In this document: positions 50,332 to 59,882 of the stretch, piece by piece | Position numbering within the stretch: the stretch's first letter is position 1 | Layout: the number at the start of each line of letters is the position of its first letter | Assembly: GCA_023268355.1 (NCBI GenBank) | Contig: JALNJK010000002.1 | Coordinates: 124,001 to 188,000 of the forward strand | Length of the DNA stretch: 64,000 bases | From: Candidatus Terraquivivens tengchongensis | GTDB taxonomy: Archaea > Thermoproteota > Nitrososphaeria_A > Caldarchaeales > Wolframiiraptoraceae | Direction: 5' to 3' | Notes under the pieces: generated by a model | Databases searched by the model: none | Told to the model about the DNA's origin: nothing | What the model saw: only the letters and a program-made list of their open reading frames with translations | Translations under genes and position numbers: made by a program

Positions 50332-50969
50332 GACCGATACTCCAAGTCGCTCTGGATTTTACGTCCCTTGAAGAAGCGTTTCGGGTTGCAGAGGCCGCCG
50401 TGAACGGAGGCGCTGACTGGCTCGAGATAGGTACGCCGCTGATAAAGTCCGTGGGAATCAGTGCCGTGAAGACCATAGCAAAACGCTTTCCGAAAATTAC
50501 AATCGTGGCGGACATGAAGACCGTTGACACAGGCTATCTTGAAGCTCGAATGGCAGTAATCCATGGAGCACGCGTAGTTACGGTGTTAGGTCTAGCATCT
50601 GACAGGACTATCAAGGAAGCGGCGGATGCGGCGCATGAATATAACGCCAAACTCATGGTCGACTTGATGCTGGTCAGAGATTTGCGGAAGAGGGCTGAGG
50701 AAGTCGTAGCCTTAGGCGCAGACTATGTGCTGTTGCATATCGGGAAGGACGTACAAAAGGACGGTTTGACACCGCTCACACTGTTAAGGGAAATCGCAAA
50801 CGCTGTTGACGTTCCTGTTGCGGTCGCGGGCGGTCTGTCAGCGCTGACAGCTCCGATGGCCGTTAAGGCAGGAGCAAAGATAGTCGTAATCGGTAGTGCT
50901 ATATCCAGCGCACCAGACCCGGAAACGGCAACCCGAAAGATCAGGGAAGCGCTGGACTCTGCCATTTAA
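50328..50969 (+). CDS. hps: 3-hexulose-6-phosphate synthase
   Basis: A 213-residue TIM-barrel enzyme of the orotidine-phosphate decarboxylase superfamily. IEIGTPLIKS-like sequence (WLEIGTPLIKSVG near 33), VADMKTVDTGYLEARMA near 60, and the C-terminal VAVAGGLS and VVIGSAI match hexulose-phosphate synthase. In archaea without the oxidative pentose route it runs in reverse, with hexulose-phosphate isomerase, to make ribulose 5-phosphate plus formaldehyde. The isomerase is not fused or adjacent here. It is coupled to the RPA gene by an ATGA overlap. Confidence 0.85.
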   Translation: MRPILQVALDFTSLEEAFRVAEAAVNGGADWLEIGTPLIKSVGISAVKTIAKRFPKITIVADMKTVDTGYLEARMAVIHGARVVTVLGLASDRTIKEAADAAHEYNAKLMVDLMLVRDLRKRAEEVVALGADYVLLHIGKDVQKDGLTPLTLLREIANAVDVPVAVAGGLSALTAPMAVKAGAKIVVIGSAISSAPDPETATRKIREALDSAI

Positions 50970-51817
50970 ATAAAAGAGCGCTGCTCAAGAAGCTTATATG
51001 CCTCTTCGTACAACCTCTGCCCGACCTTAGCCCTACATGTTCTGAAGATTTCTTCGAGCTTATTCACATCTCCCTTCTTGATGAGTTTGACGATTTCGTT
51101 AAGTCTTTTCACGTAAAATGAGAAAACTTGAAACGCATACGGATTCAGCTTGAATGCCGAGATAATAAGCTCAGGACTCTCCGATAGCGACGTTGCCGCC
51201 GAAAGTATCTGGAGTTTGAAGGTAGTGCCCGAGAGTTTCTTTGCTTCTCTGAACATCCCGCTATTCATGTTGAAAATCAGCGATACCGCTAATACATGCG
51301 ATAGGGAGATGACATGCGCCATAATCTTGTCATGCGTCCTCCAATCGACGACGACAAAGTTCGCATCACTGAATAAATTCTTCGCTATGCGAAGCTCAGA
51401 ACGTCTGCTCTTTATTGGTACCAATGCCATGACTTTTCCTTTCATGTCGCTTGCACCAGGTCCAAATAGTGGGTGGACAGAAAGTAGCTTTGCATGTGTG
51501 CGCCGCGACCTCTTCAGAACCTTAACTACATGTGCTTTTAATGATGAGACTTCCACGATAACGCTCCCCTGCTTTGCGTACCTTAAAACATCCTTGATGA
51601 CAGATGCCGTAACAGCCAACGGGACGGCGACAAGCGTGACATCCGCATCGTGTACAGCACTCTCGATGTTTCTGCTCATGCTTGCTCCAATTTCTTTTAC
51701 TAACTTGAATGCTGCGCTTGGCCTTTTATCGAAGACTTTCACCTCGTCCCCCCTTTTGTAAAAATAATTAGCAAACCAGCTGCCCATCCTTCCGGCTCCG
51801 ATAATTGCTGCCTTCAT
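50966..51817 (-). CDS. tyrA: Prephenate dehydrogenase
   Basis: A 283-residue NAD(P)-dependent prephenate dehydrogenase for tyrosine synthesis. The nucleotide-binding motif is IIGAGRMGSWFANYF, the conserved histidine-containing SVHPLFGPG is near residue 120, and HVISLSHVLAVSL follows near 170. No ACT domain is present, so feedback control by tyrosine at that site is not expected. It follows the chorismate mutase-aminotransferase gene by 52 bases, making a likely two-gene tyrosine/phenylalanine operon. The stop shares a TTAA palindrome with the convergent hexulose-phosphate synthase gene. Confidence 0.88.
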   Translation of the reverse strand: MKAAIIGAGRMGSWFANYFYKRGDEVKVFDKRPSAAFKLVKEIGASMSRNIESAVHDADVTLVAVPLAVTASVIKDVLRYAKQGSVIVEVSSLKAHVVKVLKRSRRTHAKLLSVHPLFGPGASDMKGKVMALVPIKSRRSELRIAKNLFSDANFVVVDWRTHDKIMAHVISLSHVLAVSLIFNMNSGMFREAKKLSGTTFKLQILSAATSLSESPELIISAFKLNPYAFQVFSFYVKRLNEIVKLIKKGDVNKLEEIFRTCRAKVGQRLYEEAYKLLEQRSFI

Positions 51818-51869
51818 ATGTTTCCAATATCTAAAGAGAAATTAAAACTAAATAACTTTCCCTACCGGT

Positions 51870-53282
51870 TTAGGACATGCTACTAAGGAACTCGCCTATC
51901 CTCTTTACGCCCTCTAGCAGGACTTCTTTTGGTTGTCCAAGTGATATCCTAAAGTAGTTGAAATAGTTGCCAAACGCGCCACCAGGTGCTACGCTCACGT
52001 TCTTATTCTCTAGGAGCTTCACGGCAAATTCCGAGCCATCAACACCTTTTACGTCAATCCTCGGGAAAACGTACATGGCACCATCCGGTTTATAGAACGT
52101 TAGGGGTAAGGGCTTAAGAGCCTTACACACAGCTTCAGCCCTATCTTTCATCACCTCTGAGTTCTTCTTTGCCTCATCCAAACACTTCAACGCCTCGATG
52201 GCGGCATACTGTATGAACTCTGGGATACAAGTTATTAGTGTGGACTGTATTGTGGCCATCTTGTTCGTTCTATCGAGGTCTGAGATGGTGAACCCAACCC
52301 TAAAGCCGGTCATGCCCCAGCTCTTGGAGAAGGACGATATCAGGACGTAATTCACGTCAGGATAGTTAAGGACCGTGTTGTGCTCCGAGCCTGTAAAATT
52401 GTAGTCCGCATAAACCTCATCACTTATCAACGTCAGCTTCCTGTCTTGTGCTATCTCTACTATTCCCTTGAACGTCTTTTTGTCTAAAGCCTTGCCGGTT
52501 GGGTTGCACGGATAGTTCAGGATTATGGCCTTCGTGGCCGCGCTTATCTTTTCGTTAAGCTTATCAAGATCTGGCTCCCAACCATCCTCTAACCGTGTCT
52601 CCAACACGATTGGCCTCCCACCCACGTACCTGACGCAAGGCTTGTAGATTGGCCATGATGGGTCGATAACTATAACCTCATCACCAGGCGATACTGTTGA
52701 TGCAAGGGCTAAGTATACGCCGAATGCGCCGCCCACCGTGGCTATCACTTGGTCCGCCCTGACATCTGCGCCGTACCTCATCTTCACGTAATCGGCGATT
52801 GCCTGTCTTAATTCCTGCTTTCCTTTCGGTTCCGTGTACCTTGACCTCCCTGCCTTCATCTCTTGGTATGCCCTTTCCACAACGGTGTTTGGTGCCCTGA
52901 AGTCAGGCTCACCTACGTCCATCCTGATGACCTTTACACCTTGCCTCTCGAGGGCCTCCGCCATCCTAGCTATGTCCCTATGCGTAAGGACTTTCCTTTC
53001 TGGTGGTTTTGGTTGAACCTTGGTGCACTCTTCGATGAGTAGCGTTGTTAGCTTTTGTGCAAAATCCTTTTCTATGCCGAGGTTCAGGGCCTCCTTGGTG
53101 ATAGCTTCTCTTAACGCCCTCTCGATACTCGGATCCTCAATGCTTAGACCCTTTGCTTGCTTCAGCTTGCCTACCTCAACACAAAGGGACTGCCGCCTTG
53201 CGATGAGCCTGAGAATTTCTTTAGTAACCTCCAAAACTTCACTCCTTAACTTATCAAGCTCGCTCTCTTTCGCACAGGACAT
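51870..53282 (-). CDS. Chorismate mutase-aminotransferase fusion
   Basis: A 470-residue two-domain protein. Residues 1-90 are an AroQ-type chorismate mutase (LDKLRSEVLEVTKEILRLIARR and the following EVGKLKQAKG). From about 95 onward is a class I aminotransferase with GEPDFRAP, LNYPCNPTGK, DEVYADY and the PLP lysine in SSFSKSWGMTGFR near 320. It would turn chorismate into prephenate and transaminate an aromatic or prephenate-type keto acid. With TyrA next to it, the unit covers chorismate to tyrosine. The domain order is mutase first. Confidence 0.87.
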   Translation of the reverse strand: MSCAKESELDKLRSEVLEVTKEILRLIARRQSLCVEVGKLKQAKGLSIEDPSIERALREAITKEALNLGIEKDFAQKLTTLLIEECTKVQPKPPERKVLTHRDIARMAEALERQGVKVIRMDVGEPDFRAPNTVVERAYQEMKAGRSRYTEPKGKQELRQAIADYVKMRYGADVRADQVIATVGGAFGVYLALASTVSPGDEVIVIDPSWPIYKPCVRYVGGRPIVLETRLEDGWEPDLDKLNEKISAATKAIILNYPCNPTGKALDKKTFKGIVEIAQDRKLTLISDEVYADYNFTGSEHNTVLNYPDVNYVLISSFSKSWGMTGFRVGFTISDLDRTNKMATIQSTLITCIPEFIQYAAIEALKCLDEAKKNSEVMKDRAEAVCKALKPLPLTFYKPDGAMYVFPRIDVKGVDGSEFAVKLLENKNVSVAPGGAFGNYFNYFRISLGQPKEVLLEGVKRIGEFLSSMS

Positions 53283-53473
53283 TTTACTTCATGAATAACG
53301 GCTAACTCATGTATTTAAACAATAAGCTTAAATTAACTGAGTTGCTTTCACGTGCGTATTATGAATATTAAACTTTTCTATGAGCGAGCTAAGGAAGCAT
53401 CTCACCACATTTGAGCAATTGACGCTGGAATGTCTAACACGAACTCCCTACGCTTAAGTGTTGTCTTCTATGC

Positions 53474-55621
53474 TCAATGTGATTGTGAAGCGTTCAGTGC
53501 TTTCAAAACCACCTTTACATCGGCGGCAAGGACTGGGGGGTTATAGTCGCCAACGCCGTAAACGAATAGCGGGTTTATATCGACGTCTTCTATCTCTGGG
53601 AAATCTTCGGCAAGCTTTGCGATTCTAATGATTATCTCCTTAACCTTTTCCTTATCCGAAGGCTTCTCGCCCCTTATGCCCTCGATGAGTTTTGAAGCTT
53701 TAGTCTCGTTTATCATCTCTTCTGCATCTTCCTTTGTTAGCGGCGTGACCCTGAAGGCCACATCTTTGTAAAGCTCTATAAGGGTACCGCCGCTTCCGAA
53801 CATTATCAATGGACCGAAGGTAGGGTCTCTATGCATACCTATGGCTGTTTCTCTTCCTTGGGGAACCATCTTCCTAACTATTATTCCTCTTATCTCAGCG
53901 TTTGGTGCTTTCTCCTTCACGTTCTTCATGATCTTTTCGTATGCCTGCCTTACCTCATCTTGGCTCTTAATGTTGAGTATTATTCCTCCGACATCGACCT
54001 TGTGGAGTATGTTTGGAGACTCCACCTCTAAGACTACGGGGTATCCGACACTATTAGCCGCTTTTACAGCATCTTCTACAGTATTCACTCTAACCTTATC
54101 AACTACAGGAATTCCGTACGATTTTGCGACCTCAGCCGCCTCAGAGGGTAGGAGTATGTTTCTTTTCTCCTCTATTGCTGCCTTTATTATTTTCTCTGCC
54201 CTGCTCTTATCTACCTTAATCTCTTTCATGTCCTCTTCTTTGTTTTTCTCCAAGAACCTGCGATACTTTAGTAGTTGACCTATGGCAGAAACTGCCTTCT
54301 CAGGTGTATCGTATGCTGGTATGCCGTTCGAAATGAGCATCCTCATAGCATCCTCGCATTCTTTCCCTCCAATGAAGCATACGGTTATCGGCTTTTCTTT
54401 GCCCACAGAACTCTTCGCCCTTATGATAGCGTTTGCTACATCCGCCGGGTCGGTTTGTGCTGTGTGACAGTATAATATTATAACGTTGTTGACCCTATCA
54501 TCTTCTAGAAGTGTTTTTAGTGCTCCTTCGTAATCGCTCGGAGATGCCATTCCAGTTAGGTCGACTGGGTTGTATACGCTACCAAAAGGAGGCATGAACT
54601 TCCTAAGCTTCTCTGCTAGGTCATTCGGAATATCCATGAGCTTTACTTTAAATTCTTCTGCCGCATCTGTTGCCATAACGCCAGCTCCGCCTCCGTTTGT
54701 TAATATTACAGAATTTTCGCCACGGGGTAGTGGAAGCAAATTAAACGCCACAGCCCAGTCGAAAAGCTCGATTATTGTAGGTGCCCTTATTATCCCCGCT
54801 TGTTTAAAAGCTACCTCATAAGCTATGTCTGAACCAGCTAAGGAACCAGTGTGAGACCTTATTGCCTGTGAAGTTCTTTCTGATTTTCCTGGCTTTAGCA
54901 CTATTATCGGCTTCTTTTTGCTCACTTTCTTAGAAACTTCCAGGAACTTTCTTCCATCTTCCACTCCTTCTAAGTATAGGGTTATAACCTTTGTATATTC
55001 ATCGTCCCCAAAGTATTCTATAAAGTCAACTTCGTTTAGGTCTGCTTTATTACCCATGCTGACTAAGTCGGACAGTCCAATTTGCTTTAATGAAGTCCAG
55101 CCAGCTAAACCTATTGCCAGAGCTCCGCTTTGGCTAATGAATGCGATGTTCCCTTCCTTAGGCAATTGCTGTATAAAGCTTGCGTTTACCTTCTTTACGG
55201 TATCTGCTACCCCAATTATGTTCGGCCCTAAAATCCTTGCACTCCCTTTCCTTGCAATTTCAACAAGTTCTAATTCTTCTTTCACATTGCCTATTTCTTT
55301 AAAGCCTGCAGAAATTATGGCGATTGCTTTAACGCCTTTTTCTACGCACTCTCTGAGTACCTGCGGCACTGCTTTTGCTGGAACGGCTATGACCGCTAGG
55401 TCAACGTTGTGTGGAACATCTTTGATGGACTTGTAGCACTTTAAGCCTAAAATTTCGTCCGCGTTTGGATTTATAGGGAAAACTTTTTCTCTTGAAGGAG
55501 AAAATCTCAAGAGGTTCTTTACTATAGCATGACCGATTTTATTGGGTTCTCTCGCCGCTCCTATGACGGCTATGCTGTCTGGTCTAAGAAGTTTGGTTAT
55601 AACTTCACTCTGCTCGCTCAT
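53474..55621 (-). CDS. ADP-forming acyl-CoA synthetase, fused alpha-beta
   Basis: A 715-residue NDP-forming acyl-CoA synthetase with CoA-binding (AVIGAAREPNKIGHAIVKNL), CoA-ligase and ATP-grasp domains in a single chain. The phosphorylatable histidine is in AIRSHTGSLAGS near residue 260. Members make acetate-type acids with ATP, or in related thaumarchaea activate 3-hydroxypropionate or 4-hydroxybutyrate. A second copy lies at 56838-58937. Substrate unknown. The start is an ATG after a non-coding stretch of about 190 bp. Confidence 0.87.
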   Translation of the reverse strand: MSEQSEVITKLLRPDSIAVIGAAREPNKIGHAIVKNLLRFSPSREKVFPINPNADEILGLKCYKSIKDVPHNVDLAVIAVPAKAVPQVLRECVEKGVKAIAIISAGFKEIGNVKEELELVEIARKGSARILGPNIIGVADTVKKVNASFIQQLPKEGNIAFISQSGALAIGLAGWTSLKQIGLSDLVSMGNKADLNEVDFIEYFGDDEYTKVITLYLEGVEDGRKFLEVSKKVSKKKPIIVLKPGKSERTSQAIRSHTGSLAGSDIAYEVAFKQAGIIRAPTIIELFDWAVAFNLLPLPRGENSVILTNGGGAGVMATDAAEEFKVKLMDIPNDLAEKLRKFMPPFGSVYNPVDLTGMASPSDYEGALKTLLEDDRVNNVIILYCHTAQTDPADVANAIIRAKSSVGKEKPITVCFIGGKECEDAMRMLISNGIPAYDTPEKAVSAIGQLLKYRRFLEKNKEEDMKEIKVDKSRAEKIIKAAIEEKRNILLPSEAAEVAKSYGIPVVDKVRVNTVEDAVKAANSVGYPVVLEVESPNILHKVDVGGIILNIKSQDEVRQAYEKIMKNVKEKAPNAEIRGIIVRKMVPQGRETAIGMHRDPTFGPLIMFGSGGTLIELYKDVAFRVTPLTKEDAEEMINETKASKLIEGIRGEKPSDKEKVKEIIIRIAKLAEDFPEIEDVDINPLFVYGVGDYNPPVLAADVKVVLKALNASQSH

Positions 55622-55806
55622 TTTTCTTTTCCCTGGGATTCTCTGATAAAGGCTTTATTTTAGGACTACTGTGGTATTAATGAGTTAAATATGAGTGTTT
55701 CATTTTTCCCACAAATATGAAGGTTTATAGAAACATCTGTATAAAAATTATGCGTACCCATCTTTCGGCGCACTTAACATAAAAAATTTGATAAACATTA
55801 TTAAAT

Positions 55807-56451
55807 ATGCGCTCCGAAATCAACATGGTGCGCTTGGGAAATACATCGTTGTTGGGAAGAAAAGGAAGGAAAATCTTCGAAGAAGCAACGGGTAAACTCA
55901 TTGGCTACATGGCCAGACATGATGTAAGTCCTACCGCATTGAGCTTTTTCGGACTCGCCTTAGCCATCGTATCAGCCGTTCTTTACGTTTTAGCTGCCAA
56001 CGTACGCGAGTTTATAATCTTGGCAGCCGTCGTTTTATTAATATCTGGGTTCTTCGACGCAATAGACGGTGCAGTCGCAAGAGCCTCGGGCAAAGTTACC
56101 GCCTTTGGCGCGTTCACGGACTCCATGTTTGACAGGATAGGAGATGCAGCACTAATCATCGCGATAACCCTTGCAGGTTTTTTGAACGTCCTGTTAGGCA
56201 TGCTCCTGCTGTTATCTTCATACTTGGTAAGCTACTCGAGGGCAAGGGCGGAGGGCCTCGGCATCGAGATGAAAGGTGTAGGACTCTTTGAGAGGGCTGA
56301 GAGAATTCTTGTGATCTTTGCGGCATCCATAATTGAATACTTCTTTCCCCGCACCATGATGCTAGTCTCTGCCGTGCTGATAGTGATAAATGTCTTGGTA
56401 ATCATCCAAAGAGTTTTACACGTGAGGTCTAAGTTGAAAGAAAAATGCTGA
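55807..56451 (+). CDS. CDP-alcohol phosphatidyltransferase
   Basis: A 214-residue membrane enzyme with about six helices. The signature D-G-x2-A-R-x8-G-x3-D-x3-D is complete in IDGAVARASGKVTAFGAFTD followed by S-M-F-D. It joins a CDP-linked archaeal lipid to an alcohol phosphate; archaetidylinositol-phosphate synthase is the most likely member, but archaetidylserine or glycerol-phosphate versions are possible. A downstream ATG at 55825 is an alternative start. It lies between two acyl-CoA synthetase genes on the opposite strand. Confidence 0.85.
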   Translation: MRSEINMVRLGNTSLLGRKGRKIFEEATGKLIGYMARHDVSPTALSFFGLALAIVSAVLYVLAANVREFIILAAVVLLISGFFDAIDGAVARASGKVTAFGAFTDSMFDRIGDAALIIAITLAGFLNVLLGMLLLLSSYLVSYSRARAEGLGIEMKGVGLFERAERILVIFAASIIEYFFPRTMMLVSAVLIVINVLVIIQRVLHVRSKLKEKC

Positions 56452-56452
56452 G

Positions 56453-56785
56453 CTAAACGGGAACGAATGTTATTTTACCATCCTTAAATTGCAACTCGTA
56501 AATGTAGTTTACCTCGAGCTTCACGTTGAGCATTTCGTACTCTTCCTCCGTAAGGAAGAGCGTCATCTTTGGTATAATGAGCTCCCTCGCATGAGGTAGC
56601 AAGCCCATAGATTGCATCTGAAGGAATACGCCCTGCATCAACCTTTGTAGCATTAAAGTCTCCTCAGCAAGCACGCCGGGCCTTTCACTTTGTCGTCTGA
56701 CCTCGACCAACTCTATTATTCTCCCAGGCCTACCCGTCTCTGGATCGTTGGTGCTGGAAATCCTGTAAACCTTTACCAGAACCAT
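56453..56785 (-). CDS. Small conserved archaeal protein (possibly arcadin-1-like)
   Basis: A 110-residue protein starting VLVKVYRISSTNDPETGRPG and containing a late PKMTLFLTEEEYEML segment. The pattern of an N-terminal strand pair, a helical middle and a C-terminal strand reminds me of arcadin-1, a partner of crenactin, but I recall the family only loosely and cannot verify it. It begins 52 bases after the acyl-CoA synthetase gene on the same strand. Its stop is one base from the convergent phosphatidyltransferase stop. Confidence 0.45.
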   Translation of the reverse strand: MVLVKVYRISSTNDPETGRPGRIIELVEVRRQSERPGVLAEETLMLQRLMQGVFLQMQSMGLLPHARELIIPKMTLFLTEEEYEMLNVKLEVNYIYELQFKDGKITFVPV

Positions 56786-56837
56786 TTGGCAATAAGATGA
56801 AGACAGAAGTATATTAGTTTGTCGAGAATGTATGCTG

Positions 56838-58937
56838 CTATGCGATATCCCTCTTCAGTAGTATCTTCACGTCAAAGGCCATACAACCACTTTCGTAGAC
56901 GAATAGTGGGTTTATGTCAACATCGCTTATAACATCAAAGTCCAGCGCCAACTGGTTCACCGCTGCCAATACGTTCTTCACGGAGTCCACATCCTTCCGA
57001 GGGCCCCTAAAACCTTTCAATACCTGATAGACCTTCGTCTCACTCATCATCTCATCCACGTCAACATCAGTTAGTGGTGCGACCCTGAAGGACACGTCTT
57101 TGTAAAGCTCTACCAGAACACCTCCAGAGCCGAACATAACGAGCGGTCCAAAAACTTCGTCTCTATGCATCCCCACAGCAACTTGTACACCTTCTTTAAC
57201 GAACGACCTAACCACGACGCCTTCTATCCTAGCGCCCGGACACCTTTCCACAACGGACTTGATAATTTCATGATAGGCATGCTCCAGCTCTTTACTGTTT
57301 TTTATATTGAGCTTTATCGCTCCTATGTCAGTTTTGTGGAGTACATCTGGGGATTCGACTTCAAGGACAATGGGGTATCCTATACTGTCCGCAAACCCAA
57401 TAGCCTCTTCCAAGCTTTTTGCGACATTCTTCTTCGGTGCGGGTATACCATAGAATCTTGCAACCTCGCACGACTCGGATTGTGTTAAGTTCCTCCCTTC
57501 TTTAATGGCTCTTGCTATAATTTCGTGTGCCCTGTCCTTTTCTCTCTTAACCTCAAGATGCTTGCCCGCCGGTCTGCTCTTATAATAAACGTACTTGTAC
57601 TTCGTTGCGATAGCTGCTGCCGCCCTTTCTGGTGTATCAAAGGTAGGTACGCCGTTTTTTATGAGAAACCTTGTAGCATCATCACACTCCTTACCACCTA
57701 TAAATGCGGAAACAATTGGCTTGTTTTTTCCCACTTCACTTACGCAGCTTGCTATCGCCTTGGCAACATTCATGGGGTCAAGTGTGGCTGGATGTGAAAA
57801 AAGTGTTATAACTGCATGAACTCTTTCATCTCTCAGTAAGACCGAAAGGGCTCCATAGTATTCTTTCTCCGTGGCCATTCCCGTCAGGTCTATCGGGTTG
57901 AGGACCGAGCCGAAACTTGGCATCCACTCTCTAAGAGCCAAAGCCAAATCATCGGGGATTTCCATCAAATGGAGCCCCAAATCCTCACAAGCATCAGCGC
58001 ACATTATGCCTACACCGCCACCATTCGTCACTATTACAACATTCTCACCCTTTGGGTCTGGTAGCATCGCCAAAGACAATGCGTAGTCAAAAAGCGTTCG
58101 TATATCGCTCGCCCTTATGATGCCACACTGCTTGAACGCTGCATCATAAGCGACGTCTAAGCCTGCTAGCGAGCCGGTATGCGATCTTACAGCCTCAGCC
58201 GCCTTTTTTCCCTTCCCCGCCTTCAGAATGATTATGGGTTTTTTTCTACAAACTCTCTCGGCAACTTCCATGAACTTTTTCCCATCCTCAACACCCTCCA
58301 TGTAGAGCGTTATGGCCTTCGTGTGAGGGTCTTTAGAGAAGAACTCAATAAGCTCACACTCATCTATATCTGCTCTATTCCCCAGGCTTATGATATCTAA
58401 AAGACCGATGCCCTTCACTTTAGTCCAAGTTAGTAGACCTGCCGCTAGGGCACCGCTCTGGGATATCATTACAATCTCTCCCTTCTCTGGAAGATAAGGC
58501 AGAAAGCTTGCATTCAAGTTAACTACCGTATCTATCAAGCCCACTATGTTAGGTCCTAGAACCCTCACACCGCCTTTTTTTGCAATCTCTACTATCCTCT
58601 TCTCAGCCTCAACATTCCCAACCTCTCTAAAGCCAGATGATATGATGGCCGCAAACTTTACGCCCTTCTCGACACAATCCTCAATAATCTTTGGAACGAT
58701 GTTAGCAGGTACAGCAATCACCGCCAAGTCGAGTTCAGATGGTACTTCTTTCAGGTTCGCGTAACACTTGAGACCAAGTATCTCTTCAACATTCGGGTTT
58801 ATTGGAAAGACCCGCTCCTTCGGAAAACCGTTATCAATTATGTTTTTAAGTATCACATGGCCGATCTTAGTTGGCTCTCTCGAGGCACCAACGATGGCCA
58901 CGGTGCGGGGCCTTACGAGGTACTCCAATCCTTTCAC
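56838..58937 (-). CDS. ADP-forming acyl-CoA synthetase, second copy
   Basis: A 699-residue paralogue of the enzyme at 53474-55621, with the same order: CoA-binding (TVAIVGASREPTKIGHVILKN), CoA-ligase with AVRSHTGSLAGLD, and ATP-grasp with GMHRDEVFGPLVMFGSGG. It differs in the linker between the domains. The two copies may use different acids. If this lineage has a hydroxypropionate-hydroxybutyrate type cycle, two such synthetases would be required; that is speculation from related thaumarchaea. Confidence 0.87.
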   Translation of the reverse strand: MKGLEYLVRPRTVAIVGASREPTKIGHVILKNIIDNGFPKERVFPINPNVEEILGLKCYANLKEVPSELDLAVIAVPANIVPKIIEDCVEKGVKFAAIISSGFREVGNVEAEKRIVEIAKKGGVRVLGPNIVGLIDTVVNLNASFLPYLPEKGEIVMISQSGALAAGLLTWTKVKGIGLLDIISLGNRADIDECELIEFFSKDPHTKAITLYMEGVEDGKKFMEVAERVCRKKPIIILKAGKGKKAAEAVRSHTGSLAGLDVAYDAAFKQCGIIRASDIRTLFDYALSLAMLPDPKGENVVIVTNGGGVGIMCADACEDLGLHLMEIPDDLALALREWMPSFGSVLNPIDLTGMATEKEYYGALSVLLRDERVHAVITLFSHPATLDPMNVAKAIASCVSEVGKNKPIVSAFIGGKECDDATRFLIKNGVPTFDTPERAAAAIATKYKYVYYKSRPAGKHLEVKREKDRAHEIIARAIKEGRNLTQSESCEVARFYGIPAPKKNVAKSLEEAIGFADSIGYPIVLEVESPDVLHKTDIGAIKLNIKNSKELEHAYHEIIKSVVERCPGARIEGVVVRSFVKEGVQVAVGMHRDEVFGPLVMFGSGGVLVELYKDVSFRVAPLTDVDVDEMMSETKVYQVLKGFRGPRKDVDSVKNVLAAVNQLALDFDVISDVDINPLFVYESGCMAFDVKILLKRDIA

Positions 58938-58981
58938 GAAAGTCTGGACGTTTTACGGCTATAAAAACTTCTTAAGGATTT

Positions 58982-59419
58982 TTACTCCTCTCCTCCTCCC
59001 GCCTCTTCTTCCAAACTTTCAATGTAACGTCTATATTCCTCCGAATCCATTAACTTCTCAAGTTCATTCGGGTCAGAAATCTCTACCTTTACTATCCAAC
59101 CATCTTCGTACGGTGAATCGTTTATCAGCTCCGGTTTATCGATTAGGTTGCTGTTTACCTCAACTATTTTTCCTGTAACTGGAGAATACACTTCCGATAC
59201 AACCTTCACAGACTCTATCGTACAAAGTGTATCTCCCTGCTTAAGCTTCTGGTTGACATTCGGCAACTCGAGGTACATTATATCGCGTAGCTTCTTCTGC
59301 GCATAGTCCGTTATGCCGATCATCGCTATTTTTTTCTTGACTAACTTAATCCACAAGTGGTCCTTGCTGTACATCAAGTCCTCCGGTATTTCAAAACTTT
59401 CAGACACGTACAGTTCCAC
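58982..59419 (-). CDS. gcvH: Glycine cleavage system H protein
   Basis: A 145-residue lipoyl carrier protein. The lipoyl lysine is in TIESVKVVSEVYSPVTG near residue 73, and KDHLWIKLVKKKIAMIGITD is the usual N-terminal strand pair. It shuttles the aminomethyl group between glycine dehydrogenase and T protein. The other subunits are not nearby. The C terminus is unusually acidic (EEEAGGGEE). Confidence 0.9.
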   Translation of the reverse strand: MELYVSESFEIPEDLMYSKDHLWIKLVKKKIAMIGITDYAQKKLRDIMYLELPNVNQKLKQGDTLCTIESVKVVSEVYSPVTGKIVEVNSNLIDKPELINDSPYEDGWIVKVEISDPNELEKLMDSEEYRRYIESLEEEAGGGEE

Positions 59420-59465
59420 CTAAAGCGCCCGCAATAGAATCTTATATTTAAAATTTCCTAAGGCC

Positions 59466-59828
59466 TTACTTTAGCATCTCGCTGAGCCTTTTATACTCGC
59501 CCTCCTTATAAAATAGGATCTCGGTCTCAAGCTTTACCCGCATGCCCAACCTTCTGAATAACTGGAGGAGCGTCCCTCCATCAATCTTATCCTGTAGAGC
59601 ACCCTTATCCGCCAACTCGACCAGTTTGTTTATCACAACCTTTGTCTGTTCAGGGTATTGCTCTAGGGCGGCGTTAAGCACTTCTTCTGCCCTATCGCCA
59701 AGGAACGGCCTAAGCTTTTCCATGGGTCCTTCTGCGGTCTTAGTCTGCTCAACCTTTTGAGCACTCTGCATCAGCTGGCGTAACCTTCTCATCTGTATCC
59801 TCTTAAGTTCTAGGTCATCTCCGGACAT
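59466..59828 (-). CDS. PDCD5/TFAR19-like DNA-binding protein
   Basis: A 120-residue helical protein. The N-terminal DLELKRIQMRRLRQLMQ and the core KLRPFLGDRAEEVLNAAL, LVELADKGALQDKIDGGTLL, and a basic end match the archaeal PDCD5-related family, which binds DNA non-specifically. The family function in archaea is unclear. It lies upstream of gcvH on the same strand, 46 bases away, and downstream of the UMP synthase gene. Confidence 0.78.
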   Translation of the reverse strand: MSGDDLELKRIQMRRLRQLMQSAQKVEQTKTAEGPMEKLRPFLGDRAEEVLNAALEQYPEQTKVVINKLVELADKGALQDKIDGGTLLQLFRRLGMRVKLETEILFYKEGEYKRLSEMLK

Positions 59829-59882
59829 AGCTAATACAGAAGTGCCATAATCTGCATATAGACTTTTCCGGCATCTAAAGCT

